In this document: positions 27,317 to 37,104 of the stretch, one piece after another
Layout of the letters: every line of letters begins with the position of its first letter
Position numbering within the stretch: position 1 is the stretch's first letter
Source of the DNA: Streptomyces harenosi
GTDB lineage: Bacteria > Actinomycetota > Actinomycetes > Streptomycetales > Streptomycetaceae
Direction of reading: 5' to 3'
DNA: 37,898 bases
Assembly (NCBI RefSeq): GCF_011008945.1
Contig: NZ_WYCT01000027.1
Span: 1 to 37,898, forward strand
The notes under the pieces: model-generated
What the model was told of the DNA's origin: nothing
Seen by the model: the letters and a program-made list of their open reading frames with translations, nothing else
Database searches by the model: none
Translations under genes and position numbers: made by a program

Positions 27317-28198
27317 TCAGCCGGCCTCCGCGGCGGCCGACGCCTGGGCCTCGCCGCGGCGCCGGATCTGGCGGAAGGCGAACTCGGCCAGGTCGTCACC
27401 GGCCCGGAAGGCCCGGGTGTCCTTGGTCGTCACGTCCTTGCCGGTGGTGAAGCCGGTGAGGGTGAAGTAGGCGTAGCGGCCGTAGGCGTTGGTGGTGGAA
27501 CGGCAGATGGCGCCGGTGCAGAACGACTGCACGCCGTTGCCGGTCAGGGGGCTGACGATGCTCTTGCGGTCGGCCTGGCTCTTGGCCTTGGCCGCCTGGG
27601 CCGCGGTGTCGAAGACGGCCACGCCGACCGTCACGGCGACGTCGTCGCGGGTGTAGGTGACCCGCATCAGGCGGGTGCAGCCGTTGCCGGTGAGCACCGC
27701 GGGCAGGGTCTTCTGGGCCGCGGAGGCGCAGTCGCGGGTGTCGGCGGCCGGGCCCTTGCGGTAGACCGTCTCGCCCATGATCAGCCGGGTGCCGGGGAAG
27801 AGGATCTCCGCGCCGAGCGGTGCCGTGTCCTTCTTCGCGCTGGAGACGAAGTCCTTGGGGTTCAGCGGCGGCGGGGCGGTGGTCGGGGCGAAGGACGGGG
27901 CCGCGGCCGACTCGCTGGGGATGGCGGCGGTCGAGGGACCGGCGGTCGGGTCCGCCTTCTTGCCGGACCCGTTGGCGGAGACCACCGCCACGGCGACGGC
28001 GGCCGCCACGGCCAGGGTGGCCAGCGCGCCGCCGCCGACGAACAGCAGCCGGCGTCGCTTGGCGCGGGCCTCGGACGCCTCGGCGAGCGCGGCCCAGTCC
28101 GGGGTGTCGCCGCCGCCCGTCGCGGGCTGCTGGGACTGCTGAGAGTGCGGTGTCCAGGGATCCCACCGGGAGTCGGGTCCCCCCTGCCCAAAGCTCAT
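27317..28198 (-). CDS. Membrane-anchored protein of unknown function
   Basis: I do not recognise the family. The 293-residue protein has a hydrophilic Gln/Pro N-terminus (about 50 residues), a KRRR-preceded single membrane segment (about 52-75, LLFVGGGALATLAVAAAVAV), a Ser/Pro/Ala-rich linker, and an extracellular domain of about 180 residues. That domain includes CASAAQ, NGCTRLMRVTY and FCTGAIC, four cysteines that could form two disulfides. The positively charged flank suggests N-in/C-out. I chose the ATG at 28198 because a TAAGAT box lies 7 nt before it, consistent with a leaderless mRNA; an ATG at 28207 overlaps that box. It is divergent from the GT87-type gene. Confidence 0.85.
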   Translation of the reverse strand: MSFGQGGPDSRWDPWTPHSQQSQQPATGGGDTPDWAALAEASEARAKRRRLLFVGGGALATLAVAAAVAVAVVSANGSGKKADPTAGPSTAAIPSESAAAPSFAPTTAPPPLNPKDFVSSAKKDTAPLGAEILFPGTRLIMGETVYRKGPAADTRDCASAAQKTLPAVLTGNGCTRLMRVTYTRDDVAVTVGVAVFDTAAQAAKAKSQADRKSIVSPLTGNGVQSFCTGAICRSTTNAYGRYAYFTLTGFTTGKDVTTKDTRAFRAGDDLAEFAFRQIRRRGEAQASAAAEAG

Positions 28199-28205
28199 GG
28201 GGCGC

Positions 28206-28211
28206 ATCTTA
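28206..28211 (-). promoter_or_regulatory. TAAGAT box 7 nt before the unknown gene's ATG (leaderless candidate)
   Basis: On the minus strand TAAGAT is followed by seven bases and then ATG at 28198, with no Shine-Dalgarno. No -35 is recognisable. Confidence 0.45.
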
Positions 28212-28259
28212 GACGGGACAGGGGGCGTGCTGGTCCGCTGCCAGGGGCCCCGGAAGCCC

Positions 28260-28265
28260 TAGCGT
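28260..28265 (+). promoter_or_regulatory. TAGCGT box 7 nt before the GT87-type gene ATG (leaderless candidate)
   Basis: TAGCGT, seven bases, then ATG at 28273, with no purine-rich ribosome site. It forms a divergent pair with the TAAGAT box on the other strand within 75 bp. Confidence 0.4.
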
Positions 28266-28272
28266 TCCTCCC

Positions 28273-29490
28273 ATGTGGACGGGCAAAAGCGACATCTGCG
28301 GGTGGATGGTGCGACCGGCGGGGCGGTACCTCTGGGCGGCGCTCGCGGCGGTGCTGGGCGCGTCGGCGGCGCACGCCGCACGGACCGCCCCGGACGGGGG
28401 CATGGACAACGCGATCGTCGTCCGGGCCGCCCGGGCCTGGCTGACGGGCGGCGACCCGTACGACGACCCCCACTTCCTGTACCTCCCGGGGGCGGTCCTG
28501 GCCGCCGTGCCGCAGGCCGTGCTGCCCGCGGCCGTGCTGCGGGTGGCGGTGCCGGTGGCGGTGACCGGCCTGCTGGTGCTGGGCTGGGCCTGCGCCCTGC
28601 GGCTGCACCGCGTCGCGCTGGGCAGCCGGTTCGCCGTCCTGGGCCTGATCGGGCTGGCGGCCGGGTTCGCGCCGTTCGGGCATCTGGTGCGGCTGGGCAA
28701 CTGGACGGTGACGGCCGCGGTGGCGCTGCCGCTGTGCCTCCTCCTGGCGGGCCGGGGCCGGTGGACGGCGGCCGGGGCGGTGGCGGGCGCCGCCATCGCG
28801 CTCAAGCCGCTGCTGGCGCCGCTGGCGCTGCTGTTCCTCTTCGCCGGGCGCGGGCGCGCCCTCGGGGTGCTGGTCCTGGTGCCGGCGCTGGCCTCGGCCG
28901 GGGCGGCGCTGCTGATGCCGGATCCGGCCGGCTTCTTCACCCGCACCCTGCCCTTCCTGCTCCACGGCGACGACGGCTTCGTACGGCTCTACGAGGCATC
29001 CCCGGCGGCCGTGCTGCCGCGGGTGGGGGTGGCGCGCCCGCTCGCCGAGGGGGCCGCGCTGCTCGCGGCGGTCCTCGGGGCGGCGTGCGCGTACCGGCGC
29101 TGGCGCCGCGCCGGGCCCGGCCCGCTGCGGCTGGCGGAGACCGCCGCCGGTCTGATGCTCTCGGCGTTCCTGGTCTCCCGGCCCTCCTACGACCACTACC
29201 TCCTGGTCGTGCTGCCGGTGCTGCTGGCCGGGCTGCCGTACGAGGGCTCGGTGGCCCGGCGGCCCTGGTTCTGGCTCGCCCTGATCCCGCAGCTCCCCGG
29301 TCTGACCTGGCCGTATCTGGAGACGGGGCGGCGCCGGGCGTTCAAGGACGCGGTCACCCTGTGCGCGCTGGCCTGGACGGTCGCGCACCAGGCGGTGCGG
29401 GGCGGCGCCGGGCCGGGGCCGCGGTCGGCGCAGTCCCCCTACACTGGAGGGGCCGACCGGCCGGCGCGGGTGCCGACAGCCCCGTTTTGA
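28273..29490 (+). CDS. Polytopic membrane glycosyltransferase, GT87/DUF2029 type
   Basis: The 405-residue integral membrane protein has about nine or ten hydrophobic segments. The motif GGDPYDDPHFLYLPG at about 57-71, with an acidic residue after the first segment (GGMDNAIVVRAARAWLTGG), is typical of polyprenyl-phosphate-mannose-dependent GT-C mannosyltransferases of family GT87. ALKPLLAPLALLFLFAGRGR is another family-like block. The acceptor is unknown. The last 35 residues are hydrophilic. The stop codon overlaps the rplM promoter. There is no Shine-Dalgarno at the ATG. Confidence 0.82.
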   Translation: MWTGKSDICGWMVRPAGRYLWAALAAVLGASAAHAARTAPDGGMDNAIVVRAARAWLTGGDPYDDPHFLYLPGAVLAAVPQAVLPAAVLRVAVPVAVTGLLVLGWACALRLHRVALGSRFAVLGLIGLAAGFAPFGHLVRLGNWTVTAAVALPLCLLLAGRGRWTAAGAVAGAAIALKPLLAPLALLFLFAGRGRALGVLVLVPALASAGAALLMPDPAGFFTRTLPFLLHGDDGFVRLYEASPAAVLPRVGVARPLAEGAALLAAVLGAACAYRRWRRAGPGPLRLAETAAGLMLSAFLVSRPSYDHYLLVVLPVLLAGLPYEGSVARRPWFWLALIPQLPGLTWPYLETGRRRAFKDAVTLCALAWTVAHQAVRGGAGPGPRSAQSPYTGGADRPARVPTAPF

Positions 29491-29516
29491 CCCGGCCGCC
29501 GCGCCGCAGGTATCCT
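29487..29516 (+). promoter_or_regulatory. Vegetative promoter of rplM-rpsI
   Basis: TTGACC (29487-29492), an 18-nt spacer and TATCCT (29511-29516) make a good HrdB-type promoter, whose -35 overlaps the upstream stop codon. Transcription would start near 29523, giving a 5' UTR of about 176 nt. A second -10-like TAGGCT (29631-29636) with TTGCG 16 nt upstream may be a P2. Confidence 0.72.
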
Positions 29517-29522
29517 GCACTT

Positions 29523-29698
29523 TCGTTATGTGTATTGGCTTGCTCATTCTCACGTGAGGGGCCCTTACACCGGTCCACCGGGCCGATGACCAGCGACCAG
29601 GCACGCGGCTTGCGTCACCGCTGTGCGGTCTAGGCTGTCGTGATCGTCTTCGGTGACCTTGTCAGGACCATTCACTGAAGAAGCGAAGGCTACGAACC
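29523..29698 (+). promoter_or_regulatory. Long 5' UTR of rplM
   Basis: This stretch is unusually AT-rich at its start (TTTCGTTATGTGTATTGGC) and holds the perfect palindrome CTCACGTGAG (29549-29558) and ACCGGT-type repeats. L13 leaders are autoregulatory in some bacteria; that role here is inference. Confidence 0.4.
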
Positions 29699-30142
29699 GT
29701 GCGTACGTACAGCCCCAAGCCCGGCGATGTGACGCGCCAGTGGCACGTCATCGACGCTCAGGACGTTGTCCTGGGCCGTCTCGCCTCCACCGCCGCCACC
29801 CTTCTGCGGGGCAAGCACAAGCCGATCTACGCGCCGCACGTCGACGCTGGTGACTTCGTCATCATCATCAACGCCGACAAGGTGCACCTGTCCGGCAACA
29901 AGCGGACCCAGAAGATGGCCTACCGCCACTCCGGCTACCCGGGTGGTCTGCGCTCCGTCCGCTACGACGAGCTGCTGGCCAAGAACCCCGAGAAGGCCAT
30001 CGAGAAGGCCGTCAAGGGCATGCTCCCCAAGAACACCCTGGGCCGTCAGATGCTCTCCAAGCTGAAGGTCTACTCGGGCGACCAGCACCCGCACGCTGCC
30101 CAGCAGCCGGTGCCGTTCGAGATCACCCAGGTCGCGCAGTAA
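29699..30142 (+). CDS. rplM: 50S ribosomal protein L13
   Basis: The 147-residue early-assembly protein starts at a GTG ([20 protein letters not shown]) and contains [20 protein letters not shown] and [12 protein letters not shown]. The Shine-Dalgarno is GAAGG at a slightly long spacing. It forms a two-gene operon with rpsI, 42 nt downstream. Confidence 0.98.
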   Translation: MRTYSPKPGDVTRQWHVIDAQDVVLGRLASTAATLLRGKHKPIYAPHVDAGDFVIIINADKVHLSGNKRTQKMAYRHSGYPGGLRSVRYDELLAKNPEKAIEKAVKGMLPKNTLGRQMLSKLKVYSGDQHPHAAQQPVPFEITQVAQ

Positions 30143-30184
30143 GTCCGGCCACCCCCTAAGACTGAAGAGAATCTGAGGAGAATC

Positions 30185-30697
30185 GTGGCCGAGACCACTG
30201 CCGAGCAGCCGCTCGAAGAGCTTGACATCGACAGCTACACCACCGAGTCCGAGGTCCCCGTCGAGGGCGAGTACACCTCGGAGTCCCTGGCCTCCCGCTT
30301 CGGCGAGCCGCAGCCGGCCGCCGGCCTGGGCCGCCGCAAGAACGCCATCGCCCGCGTCCGGATCGTCCCGGGCACCGGCAAGTGGAAGATCAACGGCCGC
30401 ACCCTCGAGGACTACTTCCCGAACAAGGTGCACCAGCAGGAAGTGAACGAGCCCTTCAAGGTGCTCGAGCTCGAGGGCCGTTACGACGTCATCGCCCGCA
30501 TCGCGGGTGGCGGTGTCTCCGGTCAGGCCGGTGCGCTCCGTCTCGGTGTCGCCCGCGCCCTGAACGAGGCCGACGTCGACAACAACCGCGGCCCGCTGAA
30601 GAAGGCCGGCTTCCTGCGCCGCGACGACCGCGCGGTCGAGCGGAAGAAGGCCGGTCTGAAGAAGGCCCGCAAGGCCCCGCAGTACAGCAAGCGCTAA
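30185..30697 (+). CDS. rpsI: 30S ribosomal protein S9 with acidic N-terminal extension
   Basis: The 170-residue protein has its conserved core from [19 protein letters not shown] (about 50) to the basic end [12 protein letters not shown], whose C-terminal Lys-Arg contacts P-site tRNA. The first 45 residues are an acidic Glu/Thr/Pro-rich extension, common in actinomycetes. GAGGAGA precedes the GTG start. Confidence 0.98.
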   Translation: MAETTAEQPLEELDIDSYTTESEVPVEGEYTSESLASRFGEPQPAAGLGRRKNAIARVRIVPGTGKWKINGRTLEDYFPNKVHQQEVNEPFKVLELEGRYDVIARIAGGGVSGQAGALRLGVARALNEADVDNNRGPLKKAGFLRRDDRAVERKKAGLKKARKAPQYSKR

Positions 30698-30719
30698 TCC
30701 TCGTCGCCTGCTCGTACTC

Positions 30720-30761
30720 CGAACGCCCCGGCGGCACGCCACAGTGCTGCCGGGGCGTTCG
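30720..30761 (+). terminator. rpsI terminator, 18-pair hairpin
   Basis: CGAACGCCCCGGC (30720-30732) pairs perfectly with GCCGGGGCGTTCG (30749-30761), and an inner GGCAC/GTGCT stem adds five pairs around a 6-nt loop. TCTAT follows. Confidence 0.88.
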
Positions 30762-30781
30762 TCTATCACGGCCGGTGGGCG

Positions 30782-30787
30782 TATAAC
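30782..30787 (+). promoter_or_regulatory. Possible -10 (TATAAC) upstream of glmM
   Basis: TATAAC lies just after the rpsI terminator in the 161-nt glmM leader; no convincing -35 is seen. A CATAGGCT at 30811-30818 is an alternative. Confidence 0.35.
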
Positions 30788-30922
30788 GGCACAAGGCGCT
30801 CATAGGCTTGTGCGATCGGATGGCCGGGCATGGCGTGTCATCGCCTGCCTGGGATGCGGAAGGCGCGTGCGTGGGCCGCACCGGCACGGCCTTTCGGAAC
30901 TGATGCTTCCTCAGGAGGACAA

Positions 30923-32281
30923 GTGGGACGACTCTTCGGCACGGACGGCGTGCGCGGTGTCGCCAACGCGGACCTGACGGCCGAGATGGCGCTCGGCCTC
31001 TCCGTCGCCGCGGCGCACGTACTGGCCGAGGCGGGCACGTTCGAGGGACACCGGCCGACCGCGGTGGTCGGGCGGGACCCGCGCGCGTCCGGGGAGTTCC
31101 TGGAGGCCGCCGTGGTCGCGGGCCTGGCCAGCGCCGGCGTCGACGTGCTGCGGGTCGGCGTGCTGCCGACGCCCGCGGTGGCGTATCTGACCGGCGCGCT
31201 CGGCGCCGACCTCGGTGTGATGCTCTCCGCCAGCCACAACGCCATGCCGGACAACGGCATCAAGTTCTTCGCCCGCGGCGGCCACAAGCTCGCCGACGAG
31301 CTGGAGGACCGGATCGAGTCCGTGTACGAGGAGCACCGCACCGGTGCCCCCTGGGACCGCCCGACCGGTGCCGGCGTGGGCCGGGTGCGCGACTACGACG
31401 AGGGGCTCGACCAGTACGTCGCCCACCTCGTCGGCGTCCTCCCCAACCGGCTCGACGGGCTGAAGATCGTCCTGGACGAGGCGCACGGCGCCGCCCACCG
31501 GGTCTCGCCCGAGGCGTTCGCGCGGGCCGGCGCCGAGGTGATCACGATCGGTGCCGAGCCGGACGGCCTCAACATCAACGACGGCTGCGGCTCGACCCAT
31601 CTGAGCCTGCTGAAGGCCGCCGTCGTGGAGCACGGCGCCGACCTGGGCATCGCGCACGACGGTGACGCCGACCGCTGCCTGGCCGTGGACCACACCGGCA
31701 GCGAGGTCGACGGCGACCAGATCCTCGCCGTGCTGGCGCTGGCGATGCGGGAGCGTTCCGCCCTGCGCGCCGACACCGTTGTCGCCACCGTCATGTCCAA
31801 CCTGGGCTTCAAGCTGGCCATGGAGCGCGAGGGCATCCGGCTGGTGCAGACCGCGGTCGGCGACCGGTACGTGCTGGAGGAGATGAAGGAGCAGGGCTAC
31901 GCGCTCGGCGGCGAGCAGTCCGGGCACGTCATCGTCCTGGACCACGCCACGACCGGCGACGGCACGCTGACCGGCCTGCTGCTGGCGGCGCGGGTCGCCG
32001 AGAGCGGCCGTACCCTCCAGGAGCTGGCCTCCGTCATGGAGCGGCTGCCGCAGGTGCTCATCAACGTGCCGGACGTCGACAAGTCCCGGGTGGGCACCTC
32101 CGCCGAGCTGGCCGCCGCGGTGACCGAGGCCGAGCGCGAACTGGGCTCGACCGGACGGGTGCTGCTGCGCCCCTCCGGGACCGAGCCGCTGGTGCGGGTG
32201 ATGGTCGAGGCGGCCGACATCGAGCAGGCGCGGACGGTGGCCGGACGGCTGGCCGACGCGGTGAAGTCGGCGCTCGGCTAA
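30923..32281 (+). CDS. glmM: Phosphoglucosamine mutase
   Basis: The 452-residue enzyme converts glucosamine-6-P to glucosamine-1-P for UDP-GlcNAc and peptidoglycan. The N-terminus is [14 protein letters not shown]. The phosphoserine loop [11 protein letters not shown] places the catalytic Ser at 104. The metal loop DGDADR is at 246-251, the sugar loop GGEQSGH is present, and RPSGTEP closes the phosphate site. The GTG at 30923 follows AGGAGG. The stop overlaps the stop of the convergent DUF389 gene. GlmS, making its substrate, is encoded 2 kb downstream. Confidence 0.98.
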   Translation: MGRLFGTDGVRGVANADLTAEMALGLSVAAAHVLAEAGTFEGHRPTAVVGRDPRASGEFLEAAVVAGLASAGVDVLRVGVLPTPAVAYLTGALGADLGVMLSASHNAMPDNGIKFFARGGHKLADELEDRIESVYEEHRTGAPWDRPTGAGVGRVRDYDEGLDQYVAHLVGVLPNRLDGLKIVLDEAHGAAHRVSPEAFARAGAEVITIGAEPDGLNINDGCGSTHLSLLKAAVVEHGADLGIAHDGDADRCLAVDHTGSEVDGDQILAVLALAMRERSALRADTVVATVMSNLGFKLAMEREGIRLVQTAVGDRYVLEEMKEQGYALGGEQSGHVIVLDHATTGDGTLTGLLLAARVAESGRTLQELASVMERLPQVLINVPDVDKSRVGTSAELAAAVTEAERELGSTGRVLLRPSGTEPLVRVMVEAADIEQARTVAGRLADAVKSALG

Positions 32282-33228
32282 CCCCGCCCCTCCGGCTTCG
32301 TCATGCGCGGGCGCTGGCTCGCCCAGAGGGCCTTCTGGGCGAGCAGCGTCAGCGTCCCGGCGAGGACGATGCCGAGCAGGTTCAGCAGGAGCTGCTCGGT
32401 GGAGCGCACCGTCTGCTCCGTGTCGCCGTAGAAGAGGGCGACGGCCGCGTTGGCGGCGGCCGGGACCGTGGTGACGGAGATGGCGACGCCGACCAGGGCA
32501 CCGGACTTCGCGGAGGTCAGGGAGAGGGTGCCCGCCATGCCGGCGAGGACCGCCACGACGAAGGAGAACCAGTCGGGGGCGTAGACGAAGCCGGTCTGCG
32601 GCCGCTCGCCCTCCAGTTTCGCCTCGGTGAACAGGCCGGCGGCGTCCATGAACCAGCTGAAGGCGACCGTCACCGCCATCGCCGCCGCGAATCCCACCAC
32701 CAGCGCGAGCAGCGACCGCAGCGCCAGGCGCGGCGCCCGCCGTACCAGGGCCGTGCAGAAGCCGGCCAGCGGCCCGAACTCCGGGCCGACCGCCATCGCG
32801 CCCACGATCAGGATGGCGTTGTCCAGCACCACGCCGCAGGCCGCGATCATCGTGGCGAGGGTGAGGAAGGCGACGTAGGTGATGGAGAGCGTCGACTCCT
32901 CGTGCGTGGCGTCCGTCAGGTGCTCCCACAGCACCGCGTCCGCGGGCTCGCCCGGCGCCTCCTCCTCGGCCTTCTCGGCCCGCCGCGACAGCGACAGGTC
33001 GATGTTCTCCACCGCGATCGAGCCGGTCCGGTCCAGGCCCAGCGCCCGCAGCTCGCGGATGAGTTCGTCGCCCGCCTCGCGGGCCACGTCGCACAGCACC
33101 ACGTCCCCGGCGGGGCTGCGGGCGGCGCCCGGGAGGACGACCAGGTGCGCGGTGCCCACCGTCCGCTCGATCACGCCGACCACGTCGTCGGTCCGCTCGG
33201 CCGGGCAGATCAGGCGCAGATGCAGCAT
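32278..33228 (-). CDS. DUF389 family membrane protein
   Basis: The 316-residue protein has a cytoplasmic N-terminal domain (about 1-100, [20 protein letters not shown]), a charged linker ([16 protein letters not shown]) and about six membrane segments. The hallmark [19 protein letters not shown] lies at about 145-163. DUF389 proteins are widespread and functionally uncharacterised. The ATG is 16 nt after the coaA stop on the same strand, so the two are probably co-transcribed. No Shine-Dalgarno is seen. Its stop codon overlaps that of convergent glmM. Confidence 0.9.
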   Translation of the reverse strand: MLHLRLICPAERTDDVVGVIERTVGTAHLVVLPGAARSPAGDVVLCDVAREAGDELIRELRALGLDRTGSIAVENIDLSLSRRAEKAEEEAPGEPADAVLWEHLTDATHEESTLSITYVAFLTLATMIAACGVVLDNAILIVGAMAVGPEFGPLAGFCTALVRRAPRLALRSLLALVVGFAAAMAVTVAFSWFMDAAGLFTEAKLEGERPQTGFVYAPDWFSFVVAVLAGMAGTLSLTSAKSGALVGVAISVTTVPAAANAAVALFYGDTEQTVRSTEQLLLNLLGIVLAGTLTLLAQKALWASQRPRMTKPEGRG

Positions 33229-33244
33229 GGCGGCAGCGTAGCGG

Positions 33245-34234
33245 TCACAGTTTGCGCAGGCTCAGCCGTTGCACCTTGTGGTCCGGGCCCTTGCGCAGGA
33301 CCAGGGTGGCGCGGCCGCGGGTCGGGGCCACGTTCTCGATGAGGTTGGGCTTGTTGATGGTCCGCCAGGTGGTGCGGGCGTAGTCCAGGGCCTCCTCCTC
33401 CGACACCTGGGTGTACTTGCGGAAGTACGAGGAGGGGTCCTGGAAGGCGGTTCGGCGCAGCTTCCGGAAGCGGCTGAGGTACCAGCGCTCGATGTCCTCG
33501 GGGCGGGCGTCGACGTACACGCTGAAGTCGAAGTAGTCGGCGAGGCCGACCCGGGTGCGGCCGTCCTTGCCGGGCAGGGCGGGCTGGAGGACGTTGAGGC
33601 CCTCGACGATGAGGATGTCGGGGCGGCGCACCACGAGCTTCTCGCCGGGGACGATGTCGTAGATGAGGTGGGAGTAGACGGGCGCGGTCACCTCCTCCTT
33701 GCCGGCCTTGATGTCGGCGACGAAGCGGGTCAGCGCCCGGCGGTCGTAGGACTCGGGGAAACCCTTGCGCGACATCAGGCCGCGCGCCTGGAGCTCCCTG
33801 GTGGGCAGCAGGAAGCCGTCGGTGGTCACCAGTTCGACGCGCGGGTGCTCGGGCCAGCGGGACAGCAGCGCCTGCAGGAGACGGGCCACGGTGGACTTGC
33901 CGACGGCGACGGAGCCCGCGACCCCTATGACGAACGGGGTGCCGGACTGGGAGCCCTGCTCGCCGAGGAAGGTGTTGAGCGCGCCGCGCAGGCCGTCCGT
34001 GGCGCCGACGTAGAGGTTGAGCAGCCGGGAGAGCGGGAGGTAGATGTCCCGCACCTCGTCGAGGTCGATGACGTCACCGAGGCCGCGCAGCTGCTCGACC
34101 TCCTCGGCGGTCAGCGGCAGCGGCGTCTTGTCGCGCAGCGCGCTCCACTCGGCGCGGGTGAGATCGACGTAGGGAGTCGCCTCCGGCCTGTGCCGGTGGG
34201 CGCTCCGGGGCATCGAGGGAGCCGGAGAGATCAC
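33245..34234 (-). CDS. coaA: Pantothenate kinase, type I
   Basis: The 329-residue enzyme phosphorylates pantothenate, the first committed step of CoA synthesis. The P-loop [12 protein letters not shown] is at 104-115 (Lys113). Other family blocks are [32 protein letters not shown] and the end [19 protein letters not shown] chose the GTG at 34234; an ATG at 34213 would remove seven residues, and neither has a clear Shine-Dalgarno. TAACAA lies six bases before the GTG, so a leaderless mRNA is possible. It is divergent from glmS; acpS nearby uses CoA. Confidence 0.95.
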   Translation of the reverse strand: MISPAPSMPRSAHRHRPEATPYVDLTRAEWSALRDKTPLPLTAEEVEQLRGLGDVIDLDEVRDIYLPLSRLLNLYVGATDGLRGALNTFLGEQGSQSGTPFVIGVAGSVAVGKSTVARLLQALLSRWPEHPRVELVTTDGFLLPTRELQARGLMSRKGFPESYDRRALTRFVADIKAGKEEVTAPVYSHLIYDIVPGEKLVVRRPDILIVEGLNVLQPALPGKDGRTRVGLADYFDFSVYVDARPEDIERWYLSRFRKLRRTAFQDPSSYFRKYTQVSEEEALDYARTTWRTINKPNLIENVAPTRGRATLVLRKGPDHKVQRLSLRKL

Positions 34235-34391
34235 AGTCCATTGTTAACGGAGTCCGCGGGGGGCGTGAGGTGGGGTGGGTCACGTCCGGAGGGGCGCCTG
34301 CGGTGGTTCCGTCCCCGCCGGCGCCTCGTGCACCGGTGGGAATTTCCGATTTCGGGCACGCGAAGCCGCTTTCGGCGCCCGAACCCGCCGT

Positions 34392-34397
34392 AGGCTG
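34392..34397 (+). promoter_or_regulatory. TAGGCT box before the glmS ATG (leaderless candidate)
   Basis: TAGGCT is followed by about six or seven bases and the ATG at 34404; there is no Shine-Dalgarno. Same layout as at acpS. Confidence 0.45.
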
Positions 34398-34403
34398 CCG
34401 CCC

Positions 34404-36251
<1,848 letters not shown>

Positions 36252-36269
36252 GCGCCCCGGCCGCCCCGG

Positions 36270-36305
36270 CGCCCGGCCCGCACGGGTCCTCGACGGCCGG
36301 GCGCG
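36270..36305 (+). terminator. glmS terminator, 10-bp stem
   Basis: GCGCCCGGCC (36270-36279) pairs perfectly with GGCCGGGCGC (36296-36305), 16-nt loop, 19 nt after the glmS stop. Confidence 0.65.
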
Positions 36306-36347
36306 GGGCCGGTCCGGTGGCGCGGAGGGGGCCGCGCGGGCACCTCG

Positions 36348-36353
36348 TAGAGT
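36348..36353 (+). promoter_or_regulatory. TAGAGT box 7 nt before the acpS ATG (leaderless candidate)
   Basis: TAGAGT, then GCTCGGC, then ATG at 36361. No Shine-Dalgarno is present. Confidence 0.5.
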
Positions 36354-36360
36354 GCTCGGC

Positions 36361-36732
36361 ATGAGCATCATCGGGGTCGGCATCGACGTGGCCGAGATCG
36401 AGCGGTTCGAGGCGTCGCTGGAGCGTACGCCCAATCTGGCCCGGCGGCTGTTCCTCGACAGCGAGTTGCTGCTGCCCAGCGGGGAGCGCCGGGGCATCGC
36501 CTCCCTGGCCGCCCGGTTCGCGGCGAAGGAGGCGCTGGCCAAGGCGCTCGGCGCACCCGCGGGGCTGCACTGGACGGACGCCGAGATCTACGTCGAGGAC
36601 AGCGGGCAGCCCCGTCTGCGGGTGACCGGCACGGTCGCGGACCGCGCGGCCGAACTGGGCGTGCGGTCCTGGCATGTGTCGCTCAGTCATGACGCGGGGG
36701 TGGCCTCCGCGGTGGTCGTCGCGGAGGGCTAG
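36361..36732 (+). CDS. acpS: Holo-[acyl-carrier-protein] synthase
   Basis: The 123-residue trimeric-type phosphopantetheinyl transferase moves 4'-phosphopantetheine from CoA to acyl carrier proteins for fatty-acid and polyketide synthesis. The magnesium ligands are visible as [10 protein letters not shown] (Asp9) and [13 protein letters not shown] (Glu57), and HVSLSHD is the third block. The ATG at 36361 is chosen because [10 protein letters not shown] is the family start. A GTG at 36352 lies inside the TAGAGT box. Followed by a 372-nt gap with an RNA candidate. Confidence 0.96.
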   Translation: MSIIGVGIDVAEIERFEASLERTPNLARRLFLDSELLLPSGERRGIASLAARFAAKEALAKALGAPAGLHWTDAEIYVEDSGQPRLRVTGTVADRAAELGVRSWHVSLSHDAGVASAVVVAEG

Positions 36733-36819
36733 CCGGCGCCCGTCCGGCGGCGCCGCGCCGGGGCGCTCCGGCGCGGCGGCCGCCGGGACGCGCGGTGGCG
36801 CGGCGGCCCCCGGATGGGC

Positions 36820-36825
36820 TAATAT
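36820..36825 (+). promoter_or_regulatory. TAATAT -10 box of the small RNA candidate
   Basis: TAATAT is a near-perfect -10 hexamer in DNA otherwise dominated by G and C. No -35 is seen. The predicted start, a G about 8 nt downstream (36833), is the first base of the closing helix of the RNA. Confidence 0.55.
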
Positions 36826-36832
36826 CGATCTT

Positions 36833-36984
36833 GAGCGAGCCGCCCGACGGGCGGTGACCCGGCCCGCGTTGGTGGTCCAAGGAAAGACGCCCCGCTTCCT
36901 GCGGGGAGATGCAGGTGCAAGGCCTGCCCGGCGCTCGATGACGAACCCCGGTCCTGTACGGCAGGACCGGGGTTCGCCGTTTCC
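36833..36984 (+). ncRNA. Candidate structured small RNA or riboswitch-like leader, about 150 nt
   Basis: GAGCG (36833-36837) can pair with CGCTC (36932-36936), closing a multi-branch structure. Inside are P2 GCCGCCC-GAC-GGGCGGT (36839-36855), a weak TTGG/CCAA stem (36869-36880), P3 CCCCGC-TTCCT-GCGGGG (36890-36906) and P4 GCAGG/CCTGC (36911-36927). An alternative AGGAA/TTCCT pairing excludes P3. A 15-bp terminator follows. I do not recognise a known riboswitch, SRP RNA, RNase P or tmRNA class. It could be an independent sRNA or a terminating leader of nnr. Confidence 0.5.
36942..36976 (+). terminator. Terminator of the RNA candidate, 15-bp perfect stem
   Basis: CGAACCCCGGTCCTG (36942-36956) pairs exactly with CAGGACCGGGGTTCG (36962-36976) around a 5-nt loop, followed by CCGTTTCC. 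It is one of the strongest hairpins in the window and ends 128 nt before nnr, 210 nt after the acpS stop. Confidence 0.85.
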
Positions 36985-37104
36985 CCGGCCCGTGCCCCGC
37001 GCCGCCGCGCCCCGGCCGGGACGCGGCACCCGGGACCCGGCGGCCCGGGGTGATTCCCCGCCGGTTGCGACAGGGTCCGCGGTGGACGGGGCACACTCGA
37101 CGGC

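Larger units (their letters stand above)
36733..37104. other. acpS-nnr intergenic region with structured RNA candidate
   Basis: No conserved protein is visible on either strand. The centre (36820-36984) has a TAATAT box, several helices and a strong terminator, described separately. The stretch from 36985 to nnr is GC-rich; TTGCGA at about 37066 and CACACT at 37091-37096, 8 nt before the nnr ATG, are the only promoter-like bits. Confidence 0.6.

Noticed and set aside
36833..36984. Known riboswitch, SRP RNA, RNase P RNA, tmRNA or 6C RNA
   Set aside because: I looked for the conserved cores of cobalamin, TPP, SAM, glycine, c-di-AMP, guanidine and THF riboswitches and of the housekeeping RNAs and did not see them. 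The identity stays open rather than assigned.
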